Below are positions 17,301 through 26,369 of a DNA stretch of 52,184 nt, in pieces. The position numbers and the translations under genes were made by a program. Numbering within the stretch: position 1 is the stretch's first letter; the number at the start of each line of letters is the position of its first letter. Origin of the DNA: Bacteriovoracaceae bacterium (lineage in GTDB: Bacteria > Bdellovibrionota > Bacteriovoracia > Bacteriovoracales > Bacteriovoracaceae). The stretch is from NCBI GenBank assembly GCA_016784965.1, contig JADHTQ010000029.1, forward strand, positions 1 through 52,184. Reading direction: 5' to 3'. The notes under the pieces are model-generated. The model saw nothing but the letters and a program-made list of their open reading frames with translations. It did no database searches and was not told where the DNA came from.

Positions 17301-20300
17301 CATTGTTTGTTAATATAGCACTTAAAGATAATGTTAACACTGAAGACTCAGGTCCTGTTACAATTACCTTAGCAGTCAGTGACAAACCTGCAGCACCTGT
17401 CATTGGAGCTGATCCCAATACAGAAGCCTCGTTTACCGTTACCATTAACCAAGTTAACGATCATCCGCGCATCAGTTATATTGCCGACCAAAGCACTAAC
17501 ATGCTATCTCGTTTTGCACCTTTTTCATTTAATATCGATGAAGGTGGTGGGGCCAATGAAGATGATCAAGGTCTAGAAATCAAAATTACAACTACGGCAA
17601 TTTCACAACCCAATCTTTTACCTTATGGATCTTGCAACGAAATAGCCTACTCGACTCAAAGTGACTGCGAAGATGCAAACGCAATTTGGAGTCCTAACAT
17701 AGAAGTTTACGTAGGCAATGATCTCAACACAGCACTTGAAAACGAAATTACCGGCATTGAAGACGGTGGCTATCATCAAGTAGAGGCAAATAGTGTTGAC
17801 ACCGATAATATTGATTCTTCATTAAACATATTTTTACAACTTATCCCAAGGCTTGGATTTGCTGGTTCTTCAACCGTTACGATTTCAGTCAAAGACAGCG
17901 AGGGCGCTGAGTATTCTCGCAGTTTTGTAGCTTCTGCACTGGAAGCAATGGCAATTCATGGTGGCTGGAATGAAATATATGCCCTCGGAGCGAAAAAAGA
18001 CAGGTACGGACAGGTTTTAGGCGAGTGTGATGGTAGACTGAATATTACCAAAAAGACATGTCAAGAGGCTGCGGGAAGTTGGACTTATGGCACAAGCCTG
18101 AGCCAAGTTAAATTTGGATGGAATGATTTTAACTTGCAAGGGGCAGTAAACCAAAGTGGAATTACGGGGTGGTATATTTACAGAAACAACCAAGGGCCAC
18201 TTGATTCTGACTTTGATTTTACCAAACCACTTAAAACTGCCGATGATGTGGGAACCACTCGCATCTTTAGTGATGATACGATTCAAACAGCTAGTGGAAT
18301 CGGCAGTAATATAGTCCGAAGAATTGTAGTCAACAACGGCAGTATTCATGCTGCAACACTTGGTGGGCTGTCGATATTAACCAGTGATAGTAGCAACTTT
18401 AAAAACCTCACCACAGATGTTGGAATTGGAGATAATCAAGTTACAGATGTATTTGTTGATGGTCAAAATATCTATCTTGGAACTGATTCTGGACTGTCAA
18501 TTTCCACAGATGGTGGTAGTACTTTTGTCAACCGAACTGACGCTAACGGATTAGATAGCATTCTGATTTATACAGTAACTGTAGACGAAAATAATAATAT
18601 CTTTGCCGCAACTGGGGCGGGACTATCTATCTCAGAAGATTCTGGTAGAATTTTCACCAACTTATTATCCGGGGATACTTATACTGACGTCACTGTCGAT
18701 AGCTCTGGCAAAATCTACGCCGCAAGCCAATCAACCGGAATATATATTTCCACTGATGGTGGTAGCACTTTTGCCAATAAAAATAATGCCACCAATAGTT
18801 TGGCCGATGATTCTGTTAATCACTTAACGGTGGCCGATAATAAAATTCTCGCATCAACCCCCAATGGACTATCAATATCTGAAGACCAAGGACAGACCTT
18901 TACCACTAAAACTACCAACAATGGGCTGGGAAGCAACTTGATACACTCTACCTTCGTGGATGGTACGACTATTTATGCCGCCACAGATGAAGGGCTATCT
19001 ATTTCAACAGATGGTAGTAGTTTTGGTGCTTGTTCATTTGTTGATCCAAATACTGCCACCAAATCATCGTGTGAAGCTTACGGAAGTTGTAGTGACTCTA
19101 ACCAAACAACAGAAATCCAATGTTTGGCCCATGGATCTTGTAGCAATACATATTACCAATCACAAATTGATTGTGAAGCAGAAGGTAGTTGCAGCAACGC
19201 TGATTTTACAACTAAAGAGCAATGTGAGTACTACAATGGAGAGACCTGGACCAGTGTTAATACTTGGACTAAAGAGACTTGGAGTAATAAACCAACCTGG
19301 ACTTCCAACACTTTAACCAAAACAGACGGGCTGGCTTCTGATAGGGTCTTTGATGTTTATGTCGATGAAAATAAGACCATTTTTGCTGCAACTGAAGGTG
19401 GCATAAGTGTTAAAAAAGATGGAGATCCCAACTTCACCAATTACGTCTACGGTGATGAGGGTAAGGTATTCTGGTATCAAGTAAGACCCGTACTAAACGA
19501 TCATATTACCGGCACAGGAGAATATAAACTAAGCTCCTTGCGCGTAGTTGTACCACCTACTAATAAAGCTCTCGTGCATCGCTGGATAGTGAACCAAGAT
19601 ATTTGTGGTCGTATGCAAAAAGAAATTCAACCCTTTTTGCATTATCAGTGTGACTATATTGGCCCTGGCAACACTGAAACAGTAGACTCGACGATCTACG
19701 ATTTAGGATACGATATTATAGTTGATCGCTTTGAATCAGGCTGTAACTATGATGACAGTACTGTCTGTGGTGGCTTTGGATGCATAGGTCTTAATACTCC
19801 CACTTTGAATGCTCCAGAGGGAAGCATTTACTATAATCGTGCAAATGGTACCTGTTACGCCAACGTGAGAGACCCCTTTCAACCTAATGTACAAAATATT
19901 TGGAAGACCGTTTCAGAACTATCCGCTTTAGACTCCAATGATTTAAAAGTTTTTATGACAAGAAAGTCAAATCACGCAAAACTACCTCCCCTTACTCTAG
20001 TAGATCAATCTCAAGCACAAAAAATCTGTGCTTCCCAAGAGAATAAGATAACTGTCAGCATTGATGGCAACGACATATCTTTGGACTCTGATTTATTAAC
20101 TAGAAAGGAACAGATTGCTGCTTCTTCCTGGTCGCCAAACTTGAGTGATACAGATATTGACACTCTAGAGCGTGGGCAATATATGAACACCTCCTCAAAG
20201 TGCAATACATATAATGGACACGAACTCTTTTATACTGATGCCTGGCTGTTCTCTGAAGTTTACGAAGATGTACTGCCTTTTACTTCTAGCTCTAAGCTGA

Positions 20301-21895
20301 GATTAGTTACTACAGGCTCTACCAAAACCAAAGAATGTGTTTCTCGCTATGGAATCCAAGATATGGTTGGAAATGTCCGGGAGTGGACCTTAGAAAGGAT
20401 GTATTGCTCTCCAGAAGATGAAGGTGCAACCTGTGAAGCTGTAACATTCTCAAAAAATAGTGACAAACAATTAAAAAACTATGCCAATGATCTGCTATTT
20501 GCAAATGATGGAGCATTTGTTTATTACCAGCTAGATGGTATTACTGGTCCATGTGCTGATACGTACATCGATAATAACCATGACGATATCTGCGACATAG
20601 GAATCTTTCCTATAGGAGAGTGGAAGTATTACCCCGTTAACAACGATGCCTGGAAATTTTTTCTTCCCGTTGGTCTCCCCGCTGATGATGAGATAAGTAG
20701 TGAGTTTGACGCATTGTCGATTGGCAACAGTGAAACAGATATCATGAAGGAGGCAAAATTTCATGGAGACAAAATAGCAGTAAACTCCAATATATTACTA
20801 AACCCCCAAGGAGACACCGTCATCGACGATTACTATCTAACGGCGGGCAACGGTCAAGGTGTTACAGTGGGCAATAACAGGGCGTTTGTTGCAGATGGAC
20901 CAAGAGGTGTGGTAGAAGTCAACTTGTCTGATATGAGTAAAGTCAGAAGTTACGAGGCAAATGATACCGACAATGCTACCGCTTTATTGCCAATCCTAGA
21001 TGGCAATGATTTGTTTGTTGCTTACGGTGTTGCTGGACTTTTAATTATAGATACAACTACTCATGAACAAGTTGAATTAAAAGACATTGGAGTCGCCACC
21101 GACGTTGTGGTCAGAGGAGACTACGCCTATGTAGCTACCGGTACAAACGGTGTATCTATCATCGACTTAAGTGGAAGTGATCCCAATAAGGTTGGTGAAT
21201 ATAAATACATGGATACTCCCTCCGAGGGTAACGATGTCTACAATGGAACGGCAATCAGCATAGATATTGAAAATAATTATTTATTTATTGCAGATGGTAC
21301 TAATGGATTAACAATTGCAGAAATTAATACCTCTGATGGCTCAAGTGTTACCTCTATAGCTAAACTTTCAATGGGCAACAATATTTTGGCCCAAGATGTT
21401 TTTATTTCAAATGACTATGCGTATGTTTCATGCCTTGATTCGGGTCTTAAAATTGTCAATAAATCCAACCTGAGCACCCCTGTACTGCTCAGCACCTTCG
21501 ACACCAATGGACAAACCTACAGCAGTTCAATCAGTGGCGACTATGCCTACATTGCAGATGGCACCAATGGCATGCTAATAGTGGATATCAGCAATCCCTT
21601 GCGGCCTATCAAGAAATGGAGATATCCCAATATTACCGGAGCAGTTGCAGTCTTTACCTCAGATAAGGTTTATACCGTCAATGACAGCGGGTTGATGATT
21701 ACCAAATTGTTTGAAAACATTAACAATACTGCAGACGTCCAGGTACCGGGGCTGGGAGGCTTTACAACAGGGGGAAGCTACCTGTCTGGTGGATCTCCTG
21801 CCGGTCACTATACTTTGGAGATGATAGATCCCTTTTCCTCAACTGATACTTCGACAGGATTTCGCTGTGTCACACCATATACCTACGATTACTAG
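14393..21895 (+). CDS. Giant mosaic surface lipoprotein (cadherin-like repeats, two propellers, split FGE-like domain)
   Basis: A 2,500-residue protein with a lipoprotein signal (VMQSC, Cys about 21). Order: a tandem-95/cadherin-like module (about 60-145, with YFTYRV); seven repeat units each marked by DEGGGxxEDxQ or close variants (near residues 177, 310, 493, 620, 779, 907 and 1047); a fibronectin-like segment (about 1235-1300, GITGWYIYRNNQ); a propeller of about seven blades with ISTDGGSTF motifs (1300-1690); a formylglycine-generating-enzyme (FGE)-like domain (KLPPLTLVDQSQAQKIC to YGIQDMVGNVREWT, up to about 2000); an LVIVD-type propeller (about 2150-2443, DYAYVATGTNGVSIIDLS); and the FGE C-terminus (GGSYLSGG ... 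GFRCV, 2456-2495). Four stretches hold Cys cassettes of the type C...TxxxCExxxGxW. Probably an adhesin or prey-contact protein; this is inference. No catalytic role is claimed for the FGE part. Confidence 0.8.
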   Translation: MVRQTFVILSVFILVAVMQSCVPKSLDPNSTSLGNAPDTKNAMSSDLAPPTIGLDQQIYTVEDIPFVFFRLNPGIPSQNEALNYTIVTYPQNGVLSGCSLSAMLDNRDCRYTPDRNFYGQDYFTYRVRNDRYTSIGSAMVIININSANDPPSMSKVENITIEEGVRDVEPNGITIAIDEGGGVYEDSEHLSFTISSNDPNKFDNNDIRATWNGFVLNKVSGIYQIPDSSGDANVAPIKVYIRSKADDMNTDRYGPIKFDTKITDSSGLETTSEFFISVTGTNAAATIRNFKSDPNETIAENTFVAAHQLVIDEGAGDGEDLSPLVIKVASSNITIIDVDNIRAQWGSLVLQEGACSNTLFRSEQECTSRQQTWLPGICENDTAIVSKFGCETDGNPNTNWYKLFTVGDRENDASSWPISLKIIPFQNTTTVDPTQPVTITVDVTDDSWNSWDSNVSRASFLVNITPVNQPPIFYFPLENKQVLEGSQVFFNIMVDEGGGADEDSQRVNITITSGNQSIVANDNISINGGSNSYTTPAGSGSDHLLTIPVSILPAGNNQYVGDVSFQVVIKDDAAEGPLSDTSNFTVNWTQINNAPSVISKATNQTAYPEDDPSPIQIKFVVDEGGGVSEDDQKMKVKLSYSCANDTNCADAPQNSIIADLHITPKWGTTSLVLDPNAGTDPNYAGVYALGDSTADAAERDLVLELDPNQYVNTSISGAITFFVSVNDEGTYPSNDPNASFTFEITPVNNLPIFEDPEDIYDGNIVAFEGNSIPSFDLTIDEGGGIDEDDQNLIVTITSAGADDNDIHITLDGNDVGNVAAINGTDSANDHTISIVLDIPFGDNDFFGQVPYVVELDDGTNKVTQEFIATWNAVDDDPQIINTDFGAIINPNEVVDEGDAAGIRHHMSIDEGGGSREDYQNLKIVVASDKPEIISNSNISLFWGDRELTGNNAIPEVYDVQDLGVDASSQPLFVNIALKDNVNTEDSGPVTITLAVSDKPAAPVIGADPNTEASFTVTINQVNDHPRISYIADQSTNMLSRFAPFSFNIDEGGGANEDDQGLEIKITTTAISQPNLLPYGSCNEIAYSTQSDCEDANAIWSPNIEVYVGNDLNTALENEITGIEDGGYHQVEANSVDTDNIDSSLNIFLQLIPRLGFAGSSTVTISVKDSEGAEYSRSFVASALEAMAIHGGWNEIYALGAKKDRYGQVLGECDGRLNITKKTCQEAAGSWTYGTSLSQVKFGWNDFNLQGAVNQSGITGWYIYRNNQGPLDSDFDFTKPLKTADDVGTTRIFSDDTIQTASGIGSNIVRRIVVNNGSIHAATLGGLSILTSDSSNFKNLTTDVGIGDNQVTDVFVDGQNIYLGTDSGLSISTDGGSTFVNRTDANGLDSILIYTVTVDENNNIFAATGAGLSISEDSGRIFTNLLSGDTYTDVTVDSSGKIYAASQSTGIYISTDGGSTFANKNNATNSLADDSVNHLTVADNKILASTPNGLSISEDQGQTFTTKTTNNGLGSNLIHSTFVDGTTIYAATDEGLSISTDGSSFGACSFVDPNTATKSSCEAYGSCSDSNQTTEIQCLAHGSCSNTYYQSQIDCEAEGSCSNADFTTKEQCEYYNGETWTSVNTWTKETWSNKPTWTSNTLTKTDGLASDRVFDVYVDENKTIFAATEGGISVKKDGDPNFTNYVYGDEGKVFWYQVRPVLNDHITGTGEYKLSSLRVVVPPTNKALVHRWIVNQDICGRMQKEIQPFLHYQCDYIGPGNTETVDSTIYDLGYDIIVDRFESGCNYDDSTVCGGFGCIGLNTPTLNAPEGSIYYNRANGTCYANVRDPFQPNVQNIWKTVSELSALDSNDLKVFMTRKSNHAKLPPLTLVDQSQAQKICASQENKITVSIDGNDISLDSDLLTRKEQIAASSWSPNLSDTDIDTLERGQYMNTSSKCNTYNGHELFYTDAWLFSEVYEDVLPFTSSSKLRLVTTGSTKTKECVSRYGIQDMVGNVREWTLERMYCSPEDEGATCEAVTFSKNSDKQLKNYANDLLFANDGAFVYYQLDGITGPCADTYIDNNHDDICDIGIFPIGEWKYYPVNNDAWKFFLPVGLPADDEISSEFDALSIGNSETDIMKEAKFHGDKIAVNSNILLNPQGDTVIDDYYLTAGNGQGVTVGNNRAFVADGPRGVVEVNLSDMSKVRSYEANDTDNATALLPILDGNDLFVAYGVAGLLIIDTTTHEQVELKDIGVATDVVVRGDYAYVATGTNGVSIIDLSGSDPNKVGEYKYMDTPSEGNDVYNGTAISIDIENNYLFIADGTNGLTIAEINTSDGSSVTSIAKLSMGNNILAQDVFISNDYAYVSCLDSGLKIVNKSNLSTPVLLSTFDTNGQTYSSSISGDYAYIADGTNGMLIVDISNPLRPIKKWRYPNITGAVAVFTSDKVYTVNDSGLMITKLFENINNTADVQVPGLGGFTTGGSYLSGGSPAGHYTLEMIDPFSSTDTSTGFRCVTPYTYDY

Positions 21896-21978
21896 CATTT
21901 ATGAATGAGCATAATTTTTTATAATGCGACAAAGCTTACAATTTTGATCTATATAGACGATTGTCAAGGAGTCGTACT

Positions 21979-22407
21979 ATGAAAAACTTTCAACTGTTCG
22001 TATTTATTACAATCTTTTTTTGCATACAAGCAAGAGCAACCACACCAGATAGAATTATCATCACTGCAAAAGACTCCCCTACCCAAACCATTGCTAAGTT
22101 AAAGCAACTTACAAAAAAAAGTAAATTTGTTTTTACTAGCGACCTAGAGTTAATTATTAGCCTAACTGCCACAAAAAGGCCAAATCATATGAGTTTACAG
22201 GGATCAAAAAAGGCCACGACTGCCGGATACATCTTCAGCAGAGTTGATGAAAAAAATATTGTTGAACTCTCTATTGATAACCGCTCGGGACATATTTGCC
22301 CATCCTACCAAAGCTTAAACTTTGTCTTTGAGTTTTTGGCCAATAAAGTCAAAATTGGAGCAGTTGTTACAATGACTAATTCCCCAAATACTCAAAAATG
22401 TGACTAG
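21979..22407 (+). CDS. Small exported protein of unknown function
   Basis: A 142-residue protein with a clear signal peptide (FVFITIFFCIQARATT, cleavage near ARA). The start at 21979 has CAAGGAG upstream; an in-frame TTG at 21961 does not. The mature part is short, mixed alpha/beta with Thr/Lys-rich character and two cysteines (HICPSYQS and the penultimate Cys) that could form a disulfide. I recognise no family. It lies downstream of the giant lipoprotein gene with 83 bases between, on the same strand. Confidence 0.65.
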   Translation: MKNFQLFVFITIFFCIQARATTPDRIIITAKDSPTQTIAKLKQLTKKSKFVFTSDLELIISLTATKRPNHMSLQGSKKATTAGYIFSRVDEKNIVELSIDNRSGHICPSYQSLNFVFEFLANKVKIGAVVTMTNSPNTQKCD

Positions 22408-22424
22408 AGCGCACCCCCCCTTGT

Positions 22425-22480
22425 CAATTCCCTCAATTATTAGTAAAGTTATTGATTTTAAAGGGAATTAAGGGGAATTG
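22425..22480 (+). promoter_or_regulatory. guaB leader with two mutually exclusive hairpins
   Basis: CAATTCCCT at 22425-22433 can pair either with AGGGAATT at 22462-22469 or with GGGAATTG at 22473-22480. The second partner contains most of the AGGGG ribosome site (22471-22475) of guaB. Pairing with the first copy leaves the ribosome site free; pairing with the second hides it. This is a direct sequence observation; any switch function is inference. Confidence 0.35.
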
Positions 22481-22481
22481 C

Positions 22482-23951
22482 ATGAAAGATTTAGATATAA
22501 GTCCTACCCTCACCTATGATGACGTTTTAATCAAACCATCCTACTCAGAAATATTGCCAGCAGATGCAATTTTAAAAACTTTGTTTTCTAAAAACATTGG
22601 TTTGAACATTCCGCTCATCTCTGCTGCGATGGATACTGTAACCGAGGCACCAGTTGCCATCGTTATGGCCCAAGAAGGTGGTATTGGTGTTATTCATAAA
22701 AACCTCTCCCCACAACATCAAGCAGACCATGTAGAAATTGTAAAAAAGTATGAAGCAGGCATAGTTCAAGATCCAATCAGTGTCTTTCCAGACATGTCTT
22801 TAAAGGAAGCTGCCAAGCTCATTGCAAAACATAAAATCACAGGAGTGCTTGTCGTAGATGTTGCAAAGAATTTAGAAGGCATTTTAACAAGCAGAGATAT
22901 GTTGTTTGAAACTGACATGAACAAGCAAGTCAAAGATATCATGACTACCAAAGATCGCTTGATCACAGGCCCCCAAGGTATCTCAATGGAAGATGCCAAA
23001 ATGCTGTTACACAAACATCGCATTGAAAAACTTCCAATTGTAGACCAAAACAAAAAGTTAAAAGGACTCATTACTATTCGTGATATAAAAAAGAATATTG
23101 ATTTCCCAAACTCCAATAAAGACTCCCTGGGTAGGCTTAGAGTTGCTGCTGCTATTGGAGTAGGCACTGAAGGTCTGGAAAGGGCAAGTCTGTTGGTTGA
23201 AGCAGGAGTGGATGCTCTTGTGGTCGATACGGCCCATGGTCACTCTGCTGGAGTTTTACAAATGGTCAAGCAGCTGAAAGTACAATTTGGCTCAGTCGAC
23301 ATTATTGCCGGTAATGTCGCCACAGAAGATGCCTGTAAAGACTTGATCAAAGCTGGAGTTGACGGTATTAAGGTAGGCATTGGTCCTGGTTCGATCTGTA
23401 CGACGAGAGTAATCGCAGGCATTGGAGTTCCCCAGCTCAGCGCAGTTATGGAATGCGCAAGGGTTTGCAACCAGCAAAGTGTCCCAATTATTGCCGATGG
23501 TGGGGTGAAGTATTCTGGGGACATTGTCAAAGCACTCGCTGCAGGTGCCAACTCTGTTATGCTTGGGTCGATGTTTGCAGGAACTGCTGAAACTCCAGGC
23601 GAGACAATTTTATACAAGGGGAGACCTTATAAAGTATATCGTGGAATGGGGTCACTTGGGGCCATGTCACTTGGATCAAAGGACAGGTATGGCCAAGCTG
23701 ATGTTAAAGAAATTGGAAAACTAGTTCCAGAAGGAATCGAAGGTCAAGTGCCATTTAGAGGACCACTTGCTGCTAACATCTATCAGTTAGTTGGAGGCAT
23801 CAGATCCGGCATGGGCTACGTCGGTGCCAAGACCTTACAAGAGTTAAAAGCAAAGGCCAAATTCATAAAAATAACTTCTTCTTCATTAAAAGAAAGTCAT
23901 CCCCATGATGTAAAAGTAACAAAAGAGGCCCCCAACTACTCAGTAACCTGA
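22482..23951 (+). CDS. guaB: IMP dehydrogenase GuaB
   Basis: A 489-residue enzyme converting IMP to XMP with NAD+, the committed step to GMP. ATG 22482 follows AGGGG; the in-frame TTG at 22452 is not needed. The N-terminal catalytic part (TYDDVLIKPSYSE, PLISAAMDTV) is interrupted by two CBS domains (about 95-210), with the catalytic loop GPGSICTTRV (Cys306), then DGGVKYSGDIVKAL and GSMFAGT for phosphate binding. Length is standard. guaA follows after 19 bases, so they form a guanine nucleotide operon, probably including the methyltransferase gene further down. Confidence 0.95.
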   Translation: MKDLDISPTLTYDDVLIKPSYSEILPADAILKTLFSKNIGLNIPLISAAMDTVTEAPVAIVMAQEGGIGVIHKNLSPQHQADHVEIVKKYEAGIVQDPISVFPDMSLKEAAKLIAKHKITGVLVVDVAKNLEGILTSRDMLFETDMNKQVKDIMTTKDRLITGPQGISMEDAKMLLHKHRIEKLPIVDQNKKLKGLITIRDIKKNIDFPNSNKDSLGRLRVAAAIGVGTEGLERASLLVEAGVDALVVDTAHGHSAGVLQMVKQLKVQFGSVDIIAGNVATEDACKDLIKAGVDGIKVGIGPGSICTTRVIAGIGVPQLSAVMECARVCNQQSVPIIADGGVKYSGDIVKALAAGANSVMLGSMFAGTAETPGETILYKGRPYKVYRGMGSLGAMSLGSKDRYGQADVKEIGKLVPEGIEGQVPFRGPLAANIYQLVGGIRSGMGYVGAKTLQELKAKAKFIKITSSSLKESHPHDVKVTKEAPNYSVT

Positions 23952-23970
23952 GTTAAAGCAGGAGTAGACT

Positions 23971-25521
23971 ATGGATCGACAAATATGGATCGCTGACTTT
24001 GGATCGCAGTACACCCAGCTAATTACTAGAAGATCCAGAGAGCTTGGTTTTTCTTGTGAAATGTTGACCGTCGAAGAGATAAAACAAAGGATTGAAGCAG
24101 GTAAATACCCCAAGGCCTTAGTGTTATCAGGTGGACCAAACTCTATCTTTGATGATGACTCCGATTACTCATATCTTTTTAAAAAAGACGATCTGCCCAT
24201 TTTAGGAATTTGCTATGGAATGCAATTGATTGGAGATCATTTTAAAGGAACAGTGGAAGAAGGTGAAAAAGGCGAGTATGGAAAAACAGAAATAACTTTT
24301 ACTTCTGACTTTAAAATTGATGATTGTCCAAATAGCATAAGTGCCTGGATGAGTCACTCTGATCACATTACTAAACTGCCACAGGGATTTAAAACCATAA
24401 TAAAAAGTGCCAATAACTTTATTGTTGGTGTAAAGCATGTAACACTTCCCATACTTGGTTTGCAGTTTCACCCAGAGGTAGAACACACCCAAAATGGTGC
24501 TTTGATTCTCCAGCACTTTTATAAAGAGATGGCAGGACTTACTGCCGATTGGTCCTCACAAACTATGTTACAAGAGGCCATGGAAGAAGTTTCCAAAGTC
24601 GCCAACCATAAGGTTCTATGTGCATTTTCTGGAGGTGTAGACTCTCTAGTATCAGCGGCCTTGGCCCATAGAGTACTTAGAAATAACCTACATTGTTTTT
24701 TTGTAGATAACGGTCTTCTTCGCCCTCAAGACTACTTCCACATTGAGGAGTTAAAAGCAGAAACTAACTTACAAATTGAGATAATCGACGCCAAAGAAAT
24801 CTTTTTAAACAACTTAAAAGGAGTTTCTGACCCCGAGAAAAAAAGAAAAATAATCGGCAAGACTTTCATTGACGTCTTTGAAAGCAAAGTCCATGAGTAT
24901 CAACAAAAATTTAATATAAAGTTTGAATACCTCTTGCAAGGAACACTTTACACTGATGTGATTGAATCAAAAAGCCCCCATAAAAAAGATGGAAAAAGCG
25001 TTGTTATAAAATCTCATCACAATGTAGGAGGCCTTCCCGAAAAAATGAACTTAAAGCTCATTGAACCTTTAAATCTACTATTTAAAGATGAAGTGAGAGC
25101 TTTGGGCCTGGAGTTGTCGATAAATAAAAAATGGCTCTTTAGACATCCATTTCCAGGGCCGGGCCTGGGAATTAGAATTTTAGGAAAAATAAAAAGTGCT
25201 TCAATCACAAAAGTACAACAATCAGATCAAATACTTTTTGAAGAATTAAAGCACTTTGATGTTTACGATAAAGTTTGGCAGGCCTTTACAGTGCTTTTGC
25301 CTGTAAAAACAGTAGGTGTTAAAGGGGACGCTAGAGCATATGAAGAAGTAATTTGCCTAAGAATTGTCAATAGCTCCGATGGCATGACTGCAACGTGGTC
25401 AGATCTCCCCAGAGATTTTTTCAACAAGGTATCATCTAGAATTACCAATGAAGTTGCTGGAGTCACCCGCGTCGTCTATGACATTACCCAAAAACCACCA
25501 GGCACTATTGAGTGGGAGTAA
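23971..25521 (+). CDS. guaA: GMP synthase (glutamine-hydrolysing) GuaA
   Basis: A 516-residue two-domain enzyme that aminates XMP to GMP. The class I glutamine amidotransferase domain has the nucleophile in GICYGMQ (Cys81) and the His/Glu pair in QFHPEVEHT (H167, E169). The ATP-pyrophosphatase domain has the PP-loop SGGVDS (220-225). The dimerisation domain ends with PPGTIEWE, the normal GuaA C-terminus. An AGGAGT ribosome site precedes the ATG. The stop codon lies inside a small GGGAGT/ACTCCC palindrome that runs to the next gene's GTG start. Confidence 0.96.
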   Translation: MDRQIWIADFGSQYTQLITRRSRELGFSCEMLTVEEIKQRIEAGKYPKALVLSGGPNSIFDDDSDYSYLFKKDDLPILGICYGMQLIGDHFKGTVEEGEKGEYGKTEITFTSDFKIDDCPNSISAWMSHSDHITKLPQGFKTIIKSANNFIVGVKHVTLPILGLQFHPEVEHTQNGALILQHFYKEMAGLTADWSSQTMLQEAMEEVSKVANHKVLCAFSGGVDSLVSAALAHRVLRNNLHCFFVDNGLLRPQDYFHIEELKAETNLQIEIIDAKEIFLNNLKGVSDPEKKRKIIGKTFIDVFESKVHEYQQKFNIKFEYLLQGTLYTDVIESKSPHKKDGKSVVIKSHHNVGGLPEKMNLKLIEPLNLLFKDEVRALGLELSINKKWLFRHPFPGPGLGIRILGKIKSASITKVQQSDQILFEELKHFDVYDKVWQAFTVLLPVKTVGVKGDARAYEEVICLRIVNSSDGMTATWSDLPRDFFNKVSSRITNEVAGVTRVVYDITQKPPGTIEWE

Positions 25522-25527
25522 ACTCCC

Positions 25528-26292
25528 GTGATATCAACTTCTGATAATCCACAGGCCAAGTATTATGAAGACGTTTATAAAAAAATCCAGGCCAATGCTT
25601 GTGGTGATGTCAAAAGCTGCAATGAATCCTTATTTACATTTGTAAAAATGGATGTTTTAAAACATCTCCCCTTACCTTCAACACCAAATGATGTGTTACA
25701 AATCCTAGAGGTTGGTTGCGGTATCCAATCTGTTTTTAACAACATTGAGCTTAGTGACTTGAAAGTAGAAGTAAATGCCATAGACTTTTGTCAAACAGCA
25801 ATTGATTTGTCCCAAAAGTTTAATACTAAAAAAAACATAAGCTACTATAACAAAAACATCTCTTCCATTACAGACACTAATTGCTTTGACTGTGTCGTCG
25901 ATGCTCACTGCCTGCATTGTATTCCAAATGAAGATGATTACCATCAAGCGCTAAACAATATATATCATTCACTAAAGCGCAATGGAATCTTTGCCTTGGA
26001 AACAATGGTAGCTCACAAAAAGATGTCATTTGATGATGGTTATCATTTCTGTCGCGATACTAAAATTCTGTGGAAAGAAAAAGTAAGCGCAGCCACAACT
26101 ACAACTGATATACCAGTTCGAAGAATCGAGGACTGCTTATCACTAGAACAAATTTTACTGTCTATTGGATTTCAAATAATCTACTTCATCTGTCCAGTAG
26201 GTTTTAAGGTCATTCCAACAGAAACCAGAAATTTCACACATCCTTATGATCCTGACTTGCTTCGGGTTGTTTGTAGACGAATCTTAAATTAA
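25528..26292 (+). CDS. SAM-dependent methyltransferase
   Basis: A 254-residue class I methyltransferase. The glycine-rich SAM motif ILEVGCG is at about residue 63, the acidic residue VNAID follows about 20 residues later, and CVVDAHCLHCIP marks motif IV. The rest is typical of small-molecule methyltransferases (for example DALETM-type segments after ALNNIYHSLKRNGIFALET). The substrate cannot be inferred. Start is the GTG six bases after the guaA stop; GGGAGT across the guaA end may serve as ribosome site. Position suggests co-transcription with guaBA, although a functional link to GMP is not evident. Confidence 0.75.
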   Translation: MISTSDNPQAKYYEDVYKKIQANACGDVKSCNESLFTFVKMDVLKHLPLPSTPNDVLQILEVGCGIQSVFNNIELSDLKVEVNAIDFCQTAIDLSQKFNTKKNISYYNKNISSITDTNCFDCVVDAHCLHCIPNEDDYHQALNNIYHSLKRNGIFALETMVAHKKMSFDDGYHFCRDTKILWKEKVSAATTTTDIPVRRIEDCLSLEQILLSIGFQIIYFICPVGFKVIPTETRNFTHPYDPDLLRVVCRRILN

Positions 26293-26369
26293 GATACGAT
26301 ACCAGACTAAACTAATTATATCACAAAAGAGATTTGCGGGGACATTCTTGCAACACAACCATCAATAGG

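Noticed and set aside
22414-22420. Run of seven C as a phase-variable tract
   Set aside because: It lies after the stop of the small exported protein and well upstream of guaB, not inside a gene or promoter spacing that it could switch.
25516-25529. GGGAGT/ACTCCC palindrome as guaA terminator
   Set aside because: The loop is only two bases, no T-run follows and the next gene begins inside it; more likely chance or a coupling element.
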